The notes under the pieces: model-generated
Told to the model about the DNA's origin: nothing
Databases searched by the model: none
Seen by the model: only the letters and a program-made list of their open reading frames with translations
Source: Pseudomonadota bacterium
GTDB lineage: Bacteria; BMS3Abin14
NCBI GenBank assembly: GCA_003229755.1
Contig: QIFJ01000224.1
Location: 1 to 5,115 of the forward strand
Direction: 5' to 3'
Length of the DNA: 5,115 nucleotides
Translations under genes and position numbers: made by a program
Shown: in pieces, positions 1-5,115 of the stretch
Layout of the letters: each line of letters starts with the position of its first letter
Numbering within the stretch: position 1 is the stretch's first letter

Positions 1-770
1 ACTATAAAAGCTACAGTTTCCGCAGGGCGCTGCCTGCTCTGGATGTAATGGTCAGGAGACAGATCGCAGTAGTTCCCGTAAGCAGCAAAACCGCGGCGGA
101 AATGCGGTACTGGATGAGACTATTGAGCCTGCACGGACCCTTTGTTTCAGAGGATGGAGGGGGAATATTCATACCTGAGGGCTATTTCCCCGGATCCATT
201 TCCGGTTCGGTAAACGAAAACGCTGAACTGAGGATCTCATTGGGTGAAGGAATTACAGAGGCAAGAGAAGGGCTGAAGAGAGTCTCGTCGGAGGCCGGGG
301 TTGCCGTTACGGGATTCGGGGACCTGAAAGAGGACGAGGTTTCAGAACTCACAGGCCTGGAGGCTGCAGAACTGGAAGCCTGTATGGCCAGGGAGTATGA
401 TGAACCTTTTTTGCTGGTCGATGACGACTCAGCCGATCTGTTGTCGAAGATCGCACAGAAGAACGGTTTTTCACTGGTTCGCGGCGGCAGGTTTTTCCAT
501 ATCTCCAGGGGCTGTGACAAGGGAAGAGCTGTAGAAATTCTGACAGAACTTTTCAGGCGCTTATCTCCGGAGGTAGTCACCATAGGGATCGGAGACAGTG
601 CAAACGACCTTTCCATGCTTCGAAATGTGGATCATGCCTACCTCGTGATGAGACACGATGGGACGTACGATCCGGAAGTATCAGATGAAAGCGTGAGAAA
701 GGTCGGCGGCATAGGACCTCAAGGATGGAGAATTGCCATGGAGGAGGTTTTTAACGTTGTTGGAAATTGA
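1..770 (+). CDS. mpgP: Mannosyl-3-phosphoglycerate phosphatase-like HAD hydrolase (5' partial)
   Basis: HAD-superfamily (subclass IIB) phosphatase resembling MpgP/YedP, which removes phosphate from mannosyl-3-phosphoglycerate to give the compatible solute mannosylglycerate in the cytoplasm. The frame is open from base 3 to the left edge, and the residues before the first ATG (position 48), YKSYSFRRALPALDV, fit the family. The gene therefore starts upstream of the window, and ATG 48 is probably internal. Visible motifs: motif II Ser/Thr in VVPVSSKT (about 66-95), the family-type HGPFVSEDGGGIFIPEGYF stretch, a motif III lysine in RGCDKGRAVEIL, and motif IV GDSAND at 591-608. The nucleophile motif I (DxDGT) is missing only because of the window edge; about 15 residues appear to be absent. 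The end, GIGPQGWRIAMEEVF, is also typical. The stop lies inside the start region of rnc. A glucosyl-3-phosphoglycerate or other sugar-phosphate specificity cannot be excluded from sequence alone. Confidence 0.86.
   Translation, partial: YKSYSFRRALPALDVMVRRQIAVVPVSSKTAAEMRYWMRLLSLHGPFVSEDGGGIFIPEGYFPGSISGSVNENAELRISLGEGITEAREGLKRVSSEAGVAVTGFGDLKEDEVSELTGLEAAELEACMAREYDEPFLLVDDDSADLLSKIAQKNGFSLVRGGRFFHISRGCDKGRAVEILTELFRRLSPEVVTIGIGDSANDLSMLRNVDHAYLVMRHDGTYDPEVSDESVRKVGGIGPQGWRIAMEEVFNVVGN
740..747 (+). promoter_or_regulatory. Ribosome binding site that sets the rnc start
   Basis: GGAGGAGG is a near-perfect Shine-Dalgarno sequence inside the last codons of the upstream phosphatase gene. It lies 9 nt before TTG 757 and 12 nt before TTG 760. 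An rnc start at TTG 733 would lie upstream of this site and have no ribosome binding site of its own. This argues for initiation at 757 (or 760). Confidence 0.8.
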
Positions 771-1434
771 AAAAAAGATAGGTTATAAATTTCGGGACCC
801 CGCCCTGATGAAGCTGTCGTTGACACATGCTTCATCTCTCAAAGAAAAGAAAACCCCCGGGATGGACAACCAGAGGTTGGAATTTCTTGGCGATGCTGTA
901 CTTCAACTGGGGGTTTCTCACCTTCTGATGGATAAATATCCTGAGGCGGATGAAGGTGAACTGAGTTTTTTGAGGATAGGGCTGGTAAGGAAAGAGACCC
1001 TGGCGCGAGTAGCAGTGGGACTGGATATTGACAAACATGTCCTGGTTGACAGCAATCTGGCTTCAATGAACTCAACAGGGATATCCTCCGTCGCGGCCGA
1101 CGCTTTTGAAGCGGTACTGGGCGCTGTTTACCTGGATGGTGGTTGGCATGAAGCCCTGGCAGTCATTGAAAGGGTGCTTGGAGAACTGCCGGTTCCGGTA
1201 GGCGATCTCAGGGGAAGCAAATCAGCCTTGCAGGAGCTTATCCAGAAAAAATATCAGGGGGAAATACCCAGATATTCAGTGACAACTGATCCGAAGGCGG
1301 CAGAGGAAGAACGTTTCGTTTCAAAGGTTTATCACAGGGGTGAATTTCTGGGAGAGGGTATGGGACGAAGCAAGAAGAGGGCACAGGAGGATGCAGCCCA
1401 AAAGGCGCTGGAAGCCATGAAGGGTAACGAATAA
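757..1434 (+). CDS. rnc: Ribonuclease III
   Basis: Cytoplasmic, Mg2+-dependent, double-strand-specific endoribonuclease that processes rRNA precursors and structured mRNAs as a homodimer. With the TTG start at 757 it has 225 residues, matching the usual length of about 226. The catalytic domain (about 1-150) carries the signature NQRLEFLGDAVL, with metal-binding residues E42 and D46. The second acidic pair is D115 and E118 in AADAFEAVLGAVYLDGG. A C-terminal double-stranded RNA-binding domain (about 154-222) ends in the characteristic GMGRSKKRAQEDAAQKAL. The position equivalent to E. coli Glu38 is Gln, as in many family members, and is not thought to be essential. The start was chosen from the strong GGAGGAGG 9 nt upstream; TTG 760 is the alternative, and TTG 733 would add eight atypical residues. 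The first 14 nt overlap the phosphatase gene, suggesting translational coupling. era follows with no gap. Confidence 0.96.
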   Translation: MLEIEKKIGYKFRDPALMKLSLTHASSLKEKKTPGMDNQRLEFLGDAVLQLGVSHLLMDKYPEADEGELSFLRIGLVRKETLARVAVGLDIDKHVLVDSNLASMNSTGISSVAADAFEAVLGAVYLDGGWHEALAVIERVLGELPVPVGDLRGSKSALQELIQKKYQGEIPRYSVTTDPKAAEEERFVSKVYHRGEFLGEGMGRSKKRAQEDAAQKALEAMKGNE

Positions 1435-2325
1435 TTGACTGTTTTTTGTTCCGGTTTCGTGGGGATCCTGGGACGGCCCAACGTTGGGAAGTCAACCCTT
1501 TTGAACCGTATGTGCCATGACAAGGTGGCTATTATCTCGGAGAAACCACAGACCACGAGGAACCGTATTCTGGGAGTGCTCCACAGACCGGGTTCCCAGA
1601 TTGTTTTTCTGGACACACCCGGGATGCACGAGGAGGCTAAAGCGCTTAATCGGTATATGCAGGGTGTGATCAGAAGAGTAGCAGAGGATGTCGATATCAT
1701 CGTTTATATGGTGGATGTAACGAGGGAACACGGGCGGGAGGACGAGCTGGCTCTGTCTATCATGAAGGAAAACGAGGACATTCCTGTGATCCTTGCTGTA
1801 AACAAGATCGACAAATCCAGGGGTGAACGGATAGATGAAAGACTAAAACTCCTGGAAGAGAAGTTTCAGTTCTCGGGGACCTGCACGATCAGCGCTCTTT
1901 GTGGCTCAGGTGTACCTGAATTGCTGGAAAGGATCACTGGACATCTACAGGAGGGGGTTCCTTTTTTCCCCGAAGATATGGTAACAGACCAGCCGTTGGA
2001 TTTCACCCTGTCCGAGATCATCAGGGAGAAGCTCTTTGAACTTACGATGGAGGAAGTCCCCTACTCAACGGCTGTGGTTGTTGATGATATCTCAACTGAG
2101 AGGGAAGAAATTATAGAAGTTTCCGCAATCGTTTACGTCGAGAGGGAGACACAGAAAAGGATCATAATCGGTAAGGGCGGCAGGATGCTGAAAGATGTGG
2201 GCACAGCCGCCAGGCTTGACATGGAAAGAAAGTTGGGAAAAAAGGTATATCTTCAACTCTGGGTAAAAGTGAAGCGTGGCTGGACCGACAGGGAAGGTCT
2301 TCTGCGGCAGCTGGGATACAGTTAA
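1435..2325 (+). CDS. era: GTPase Era
   Basis: Essential GTP-binding protein that binds the 3' end of 16S rRNA and helps assemble the 30S subunit, linking ribosome maturation to growth. Its 296 residues are close to the usual 300. The N-terminal GTPase domain shows G1 GRPNVGKS (13-20), the switch I region with QTTRNRI (39-45), G3 DTPG (60-63), G4 NKID (123-126) and G5 SAL (153-155). The C-terminal KH domain has IIIGKGG (243-249) followed by LGKKVYLQLWVKVKRGW, the Era-type RNA-binding module. Translation begins at TTG directly after the rnc stop codon, with AAGGG at 1420-1424 as a modest ribosome binding site 10 nt upstream. The next in-frame candidate, GTG 1459, would remove part of the strand leading into the P-loop, so it is unlikely. 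The rnc-era pairing is a widespread arrangement and supports both calls. Confidence 0.97.
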   Translation: MTVFCSGFVGILGRPNVGKSTLLNRMCHDKVAIISEKPQTTRNRILGVLHRPGSQIVFLDTPGMHEEAKALNRYMQGVIRRVAEDVDIIVYMVDVTREHGREDELALSIMKENEDIPVILAVNKIDKSRGERIDERLKLLEEKFQFSGTCTISALCGSGVPELLERITGHLQEGVPFFPEDMVTDQPLDFTLSEIIREKLFELTMEEVPYSTAVVVDDISTEREEIIEVSAIVYVERETQKRIIIGKGGRMLKDVGTAARLDMERKLGKKVYLQLWVKVKRGWTDREGLLRQLGYS

Positions 2326-2371
2326 TAATAGGGTCGCAAAAAGTCCATCAACTAATAACAGGGACAGGATC

Positions 2372-3724
2372 ATGTATATCAGCAAAGTAGACACATTACT
2401 GGACAGCATTCGGAAGCTGATCCGCCGGGGCGCAACCCAGAATGTAAAAAATATCATCGCTAAGCTTCACGCGGCCGATGTGGCCCAGCTTTTCAGATAC
2501 CTGAACCATAACGAACAGTTGGCCATCTTCAACACGATAACCAGCCTGGAGGAAGCGTCGGATATTTTGAGCCAGCTGGATACACCTGCCAGCGCCATGA
2601 TCCTCACAAGAATGGACAGAAGAAAAGCTGCGGAGCTTTTTAAACATATGGATCCAGATGATGAAGTAGGCATCCTGGAGGAAATTCCCGATGATGTCAG
2701 AGAGGAGATCCTCAGCTATATGTCCGTTTCGGACACCGAGCGGGTCGAGGAGCTCTTCCAGTACGCCGAAGACACAGCAGGCAGGATCATGACTCCCAAT
2801 TACTTTGCCCTGGACGAAGCAACAAGCGTTGATGAGGCGATAGGTGAGCTCCAGAAACTGGGTGAGGGAACCACTGAGATGGTCTTTTATATCTACGTTA
2901 CCGATAAACGAAATCACCTGGTAGGCGTGTGTTCCCTGCGCCAGCTGCTTCTGGTGGCCCCTGAAACCCTCCTGAGGGAGATCATGACCCAGGAAGTATT
3001 AAGTGTCCGTCTGGAAACGGATCAGGAGGAAGTAGCAAGGGTAGTGGAGAGGTACGATCTCCTGGCTGTTCCGGTAGTCGACCATGAAAACAAGATACAG
3101 GGTATCGTTACAGTGGATGATGTGATCGATATCATCCGGCACGAGGCTACGGAGGATTTTCTCAGGCTTGTTGGTACAGGAGACGAGTACCTGTCCCGAT
3201 CAATATTCAAAAGAGCAAGGATGAGGCTGCCGTGGCTCCTGGTGGCGTTCATTGGGGAGATCGTAGGTATTCAATTCCTTCACATGTTTAACGCCACCCT
3301 GGATCAGATAATTGCCCTCGCCTATTTCCTGCCGATTATACTGGCTATGGGTGGAAATATAGGCAGCACGTCAGTTGCCATAGTCGTAAGAGGTCTGGCT
3401 ACAGGCCGCCTGAACGTCAAGGAACTTGGAAAAGTCATCTTCAAGGAGCTCGGTGTTGCGGTTCTGCTGGGTGGTTTGTACGGGGTTTTGCTTTTCGCCC
3501 TGGCCTATCTTCAGTTTGGGGATATCAACTACCTGGGCTTCGTTGTGGGTTCGAGCCTGGTTATCTCCATGATAATGGCAGCCGCCATTGGAACGCTTAT
3601 GCCCATAATCCTGCACCTGATAAAGATAGACCCCGCTGTAGCTACCGGACCCTTCGTAACCAGCGCTGTGGACAGTCTCGGGATATTGGTCTATCTCGGT
3701 CTGGCGACTATCGTCCTGATCTAG
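2372..3724 (+). CDS. mgtE: Magnesium transporter MgtE
   Basis: Inner-membrane Mg2+ channel/transporter, a homodimer gated by cytoplasmic Mg2+ sensing. From ATG 2372 it has 450 residues, about the length of the structurally known Thermus protein. Order of domains: helical N domain (about 1-130), two CBS domains (about 134-200 and 203-258, beginning EDTAGRIMT), a connecting plug helix (about 260-283), then five membrane segments from about 286 to 450. The pore region contains LPIILAMGGNIG (320-331) and the ending DPAVATGPFVTSAVD. In the latter, D434 corresponds to the selectivity aspartate near the pore entrance in the family. Where many members have Gln in GGNxGxQ, this protein has Thr (residue 333). 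The frame is open back to about 2276, but that would overlap the end of era. ATG 2372 gives the expected N-terminus, with GGGA at 2361-2364 as a weak ribosome binding site. The 46-bp gap after era is too short for an M-box riboswitch, so this copy is likely expressed with the operon. Confidence 0.95.
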   Translation: MYISKVDTLLDSIRKLIRRGATQNVKNIIAKLHAADVAQLFRYLNHNEQLAIFNTITSLEEASDILSQLDTPASAMILTRMDRRKAAELFKHMDPDDEVGILEEIPDDVREEILSYMSVSDTERVEELFQYAEDTAGRIMTPNYFALDEATSVDEAIGELQKLGEGTTEMVFYIYVTDKRNHLVGVCSLRQLLLVAPETLLREIMTQEVLSVRLETDQEEVARVVERYDLLAVPVVDHENKIQGIVTVDDVIDIIRHEATEDFLRLVGTGDEYLSRSIFKRARMRLPWLLVAFIGEIVGIQFLHMFNATLDQIIALAYFLPIILAMGGNIGSTSVAIVVRGLATGRLNVKELGKVIFKELGVAVLLGGLYGVLLFALAYLQFGDINYLGFVVGSSLVISMIMAAAIGTLMPIILHLIKIDPAVATGPFVTSAVDSLGILVYLGLATIVLI

Positions 3725-3739
3725 CATCGCACTCTGATA

Positions 3740-4504
3740 ATGTCATCCTCTCCTCAGATGGTAGAAGCGCTGGTCCTTTCACTAAGCGATGTAGGTGAGG
3801 AGGACAGGATAGTTACTTTCCTCACCAGGGAACACGGTCTTTTGAGGGCGGCGGCGGGGGGGGCAAGGAGCCTTAAAAAAGGACGAACAGCCCCAATTGA
3901 TCTCTTTGTCCGGACCAGGATACAGGTGGCTTATCGTGAGCAACCAGGGCGCCTTTCACGAATCAGAGCCGCTGAGGTTATAGAACCTTACCTCCTCATC
4001 AGGGAAAGTTACAGCGATCTTTGCGCAGCTTCCTATATGAGTGAACTGATCATCCGATCTGTCCAGGAGAGCGATCCTGTCCCTGGTGTTTACGAGCTGA
4101 TGATGAACAGCCTGAAGCTCCTGAAGGGTGAGGGGAATGTGTTTAGAACCATCCTGATCTTTGAGCTTCGTCTTTTAAAAGAGATGGGGTGGGACCCCGA
4201 GCTGGAGAAGTGTCTGAAATGCGGGGACGTTATTAAAGGGAAATCTGTTTTCAGCCCGCTGGAGGGAGGCGTTCTTCATGTCAAATGCACGGGCCAGGGC
4301 CCCCAACCACAGATAAGCGCAGGTGATCTTGCTTTTCTGAGGTTCATAACTAACAGGTCTCTTCATTCGCTGGGAAACCTGAAATTAAATGAGGCGAAAT
4401 CATCGCAGCTCTTCAGGATAGTACATCCTTTTACTACACACCACCTCGGGTTCGAACCGAGGGCGATCAAGGTGCTTAATAGTTTGCCGGGATGGAGTAT
4501 TTGA
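3740..4504 (+). CDS. recO: DNA repair protein RecO
   Basis: Recombination mediator of the RecFOR pathway that helps load RecA onto SSB-coated single-stranded DNA and anneals complementary strands. The 254 residues fit the family (about 240-255). The N-terminal OB-fold region reads EALVLSLSDVGEEDRIVTFLTREHGLLRAAAGGARSLKKG (about 9-48), a standard RecO beginning. It is followed by a helical domain and a zinc-finger-like segment with C158-x2-C161 and H180-x2-C183, where many RecO proteins have a second C-x2-C pair. The end HHLGFEPRAIKVL matches the conserved RecO C-terminal HLG motif. ATG 3740 lies 15 nt after the mgtE stop in the same frame, and ATG 3758 is an alternative. Neither has a recognisable Shine-Dalgarno sequence, so reinitiation after mgtE is likely. 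It is the last gene of the operon, and no clear factor-independent terminator follows. Confidence 0.93.
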   Translation: MSSSPQMVEALVLSLSDVGEEDRIVTFLTREHGLLRAAAGGARSLKKGRTAPIDLFVRTRIQVAYREQPGRLSRIRAAEVIEPYLLIRESYSDLCAASYMSELIIRSVQESDPVPGVYELMMNSLKLLKGEGNVFRTILIFELRLLKEMGWDPELEKCLKCGDVIKGKSVFSPLEGGVLHVKCTGQGPQPQISAGDLAFLRFITNRSLHSLGNLKLNEAKSSQLFRIVHPFTTHHLGFEPRAIKVLNSLPGWSI

Positions 4505-4532
4505 GATTGGAAATTATCAAATAGCGTTAAAA

Positions 4533-4553
4533 GTTGAAAGTTGAAGGTTGAAA
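4533..4553 (+). repeat. Heptad array GTTGAAR x3
   Basis: Three adjacent 7-bp units (GTTGAAA, GTTGAAG, GTTGAAA) begin 28 bp after the recO stop. The block is imperfectly complementary to 4711-4733 (19 of 23 positions when 4532-4554 is compared with its reverse complement). Confidence 0.85.
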
Positions 4554-4565
4554 GTCTTTTTCCAC

Positions 4566-4589
4566 CACGGGGTCACGGAGGACACAGAG
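4566..4589 (+). repeat. CACGGAG-type array
   Basis: Three successive related units of 7-9 bp: CACGGGGT, CACGGAGGA and CACAGAG. They are degenerate but clearly related. This CACGGAG word type differs from the AT-richer heptads around it. Confidence 0.65.
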
Positions 4590-4602
4590 TTTACGGGTAA
4601 CG

Positions 4603-4626
4603 GAGTATGGGAGTGTGAGAGTATGG
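4603..4626 (+). repeat. Octad array GAGTATGG x3
   Basis: Three exactly adjacent 8-bp units: GAGTATGG, GAGTGTGA and GAGTATGG. The outer two are identical and the middle one differs at two positions. Confidence 0.8.
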
Positions 4627-4635
4627 ACTTTACTA

Positions 4636-4656
4636 GAAACTTGAAACCAGAAACTC
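4636..4656 (+). repeat. Heptad array GAAACYN x3
   Basis: Three adjacent 7-bp units (GAAACTT, GAAACCA, GAAACTC) run directly into the hairpin at 4656-4670. Confidence 0.8.
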
Positions 4657-4670
4657 TGGCCAAAGGCCAG
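4656..4670. repeat. Perfect hairpin CTGGCC-AAA-GGCCAG
   Basis: A perfect 6-bp inverted repeat with a 3-base loop lies in the middle of the repeat patchwork. It is GC-rich enough to form in RNA or extruded DNA. No T-tract follows on either strand, so it does not look like a standard intrinsic terminator. It could still act as a transcript 3'-end stabiliser for the recO mRNA. Confidence 0.6.
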
Positions 4671-4684
4671 CGACATTGTGGTTA

Positions 4685-4733
4685 GTTGATCTTGGATTTT
4701 GAATTTATAACTTTTAACTTTCAATCTTCAACT
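4685..4733 (+). repeat. Seven-unit degenerate heptad array
   Basis: Reading in steps of seven gives GTTGATC, TTGGATT, TTGAATT, TATAACT, TTTAACT, TTCAATC and TTCAACT. Most units fit a loose TTnRAYT pattern. The last 23 bases are an imperfect inverted copy of the array next to recO (4532-4554). Confidence 0.7.
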
Positions 4734-4760
4734 AAATACTCATTACGCGTCACGCATTTC

Positions 4761-4786
4761 GAACTTGGAACCTGGAACTTGGAACT
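4761..4786 (+). repeat. Heptad array GAACYTG x3.7
   Basis: The units GAACTTG, GAACCTG and GAACTTG plus a partial GAACT follow one another without gaps. This is the cleanest heptad array in the spacer, ending 15 bp before the -35 element of the glyQ promoter. Confidence 0.88.
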
Positions 4787-4801
4787 CGATACTAACAGGT
4801 C

Positions 4802-4831
4802 TTGAAAAACATGGCTTTTCCAGTTTATAAT
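4802..4831 (+). promoter_or_regulatory. Sigma70-type promoter for glyQ
   Basis: TTGAAA (4802-4807) and a consensus TATAAT (4826-4831) are separated by 18 bp, an excellent housekeeping promoter. Transcription would start near 4838, giving a leader of about 43 nt before the glyQ ATG. The spacer contains GAAAA-N7-TTTTC (4804-4820), a small inverted repeat that could be an operator but may be chance. glyQ therefore appears to have its own transcription unit, separate from the operon ending in recO. Confidence 0.75.
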
Positions 4832-4834
4832 CCG

Positions 4835-4856
4835 TGCCTTGTTTGATTTTAAGGCA
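4835..4856 (+). promoter_or_regulatory. Leader hairpin upstream of glyQ
   Basis: TGCCTT and AAGGCA form a perfect 6-bp stem around a 10-base loop, at or next to the predicted 5' end of the glyQ transcript. It could protect the mRNA 5' end or be regulatory. It is far too small for a T-box or a glycine riboswitch. The distance to the Shine-Dalgarno sequence at 4870-4875 means it would not block translation directly. Confidence 0.4.
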
Positions 4857-4880
4857 GGAAAACTTATCAGGGGAGATAAC

Positions 4881-5115
4881 ATGGAGAAAAAAACTTACCA
4901 AGATGTGGTTCTGGAGCTCGAACAGTTCTGGGCAGACAAGGGCTGCGTAGTCCAACAACCCTACGATCTGGAAGTCGGCGCCGGAACGCTGAACCCGGCT
5001 ACACTCCTGAGGGCCCTGGGACCTGAGCCCTGGAACGTTGCTTACGTAGAGCCTTCCAGGCGCCCCACAGACGGCAGGTATGGAGAAAACCCCAACAGGC
5101 TTCAGCACTACTATC
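4881..5115 (+). CDS. glyQ: Glycyl-tRNA synthetase alpha subunit (3' partial)
   Basis: Alpha subunit of the bacterial alpha2beta2 glycyl-tRNA synthetase. It carries the class II catalytic core that activates glycine with ATP for transfer to tRNA-Gly in the cytoplasm. The 78 visible residues start MEKKTYQDVVLELEQFWADKG and continue with the highly conserved VQQPYDLEVGAGTLNPATLLRALGPEPW. The family hallmark PSRRPTDGRYGENPNRLQHYY lies at the right edge. The subunit is usually about 290-300 residues, so roughly three quarters lies outside the window. ATG 4881 is supported by GGGGAG at 4870-4875, 5 nt upstream, and by a consensus promoter. glyS (beta subunit) would be expected next. The presence of glyQ indicates the two-subunit bacterial enzyme, not the single-chain type. 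Confidence 0.97.
   Translation, partial: MEKKTYQDVVLELEQFWADKGCVVQQPYDLEVGAGTLNPATLLRALGPEPWNVAYVEPSRRPTDGRYGENPNRLQHYY

Larger units (their letters stand above)
4530..4786. repeat. Patchwork of degenerate 7- and 8-bp tandem repeat arrays
   Basis: This block fills most of the recO-glyQ intergenic region (4505-4880). It is made of short tandem arrays with a dominant 7-bp period: GTTGAAA/GTTGAAG units at 4533-4553, GAAACTT-type units at 4636-4656, a seven-unit degenerate TTnRAYT-like array at 4685-4733, ATTACGC/GTCACGC at 4742-4755 and GAACTTG/GAACCTG at 4761-4786. Two 8-bp-like arrays sit between them (CACGGGGT/CACGGAGGA/CACAGAG at 4566-4589 and GAGTATGG/GAGTGTGA at 4603-4626). I see no convincing protein-coding potential on either strand. 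Similar heptad-rich spacers occur in various bacterial genomes, and heptanucleotide tandem repeats (STRR) are described in cyanobacteria. The function is unknown. Confidence 0.8.

Noticed and set aside
182..616. 144-residue open frame on the minus strand
   Set aside because: It lies fully inside the phosphatase gene, has a Ser/Pro-rich low-complexity translation and no family resemblance.
2276..2371. Upstream extension of mgtE
   Set aside because: The added 32 residues overlap the end of era in another frame and do not resemble the MgtE N-terminus. ATG 2372 gives the standard 450-residue length.
2326..2371. M-box magnesium riboswitch before mgtE
   Set aside because: The gap is 46 bp, far shorter than an M-box, and shows no matching structure.
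2396..2917. 173-residue open frame on the minus strand
   Set aside because: It is antisense to the N and CBS domains of mgtE, with no recognisable domain; a shadow of the real gene.
4551..4561. Intrinsic terminator at the T-run after recO
   Set aside because: The run of T (4556-4561) is not preceded by a stable GC-rich stem; the preceding bases are heptad repeats.
4527..4724. 65-residue open frame on the minus strand in the intergenic region
   Set aside because: It is built almost wholly from the heptad and octad arrays, has low complexity and no good ribosome binding site.
4530..4786. CRISPR array
   Set aside because: Units are 7-8 bp and directly adjacent, with no 20-40 bp repeats separated by unique spacers and no cas genes.
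4505..4880. tRNA, T-box or other structured riboswitch before glyQ
   Set aside because: I found no cloverleaf, no T-box conserved box and no glycine riboswitch core. The predicted leader is only about 43 nt.
4743..5108. 121-residue open frame on the minus strand across the glyQ promoter and glyQ
   Set aside because: Most of it is antisense to highly conserved glyQ codons and the rest runs through repeats; no family resemblance.

Overview
The window suggests a Gram-negative-type bacterium with roughly 50% G+C (judged by eye). The proteins read most like those of Deltaproteobacteria/Desulfobacterota or related uncultured lineages. That placement is an inference from protein style, TTG start codons, the era-mgtE-recO-glyQ order and the kind of intergenic repeats. 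No lineage-specific marker is present.

Layout: positions 1-4504 hold five tightly packed plus-strand genes that look like one operon. They are a mannosyl-3-phosphoglycerate phosphatase-like HAD enzyme (5' end cut by the window edge), rnc (RNase III), era (ribosome-assembly GTPase), mgtE (magnesium channel/transporter) and recO (recombination mediator). rnc overlaps the end of the first gene, and era starts at the base after the rnc stop. mgtE follows 46 bp later and recO 15 bp after that. Positions 4505-4880 form the only real intergenic region. It is filled mostly with degenerate 7- and 8-bp tandem arrays and ends in a convincing sigma70-type promoter. A new transcription unit then begins with glyQ (glycyl-tRNA synthetase alpha subunit), which is cut by the right edge.

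How the genes work together: rnc and era form a classical rRNA-processing and 30S-assembly pair. RecO (RecFOR pathway) is often linked to era in bacteria. MgtE supplies Mg2+, which ribosomes, RNase III and aminoacyl-tRNA synthetases all need, but a direct functional link is only inference. The MpgP-like phosphatase would make mannosylglycerate, a compatible solute, if a synthase lies upstream.

Nothing here amounts to a clear new biological system. The part least explained by known genes is the 4530-4786 patchwork of heptad and octad repeats, with an imperfect inverted repeat and a perfect hairpin inside it.
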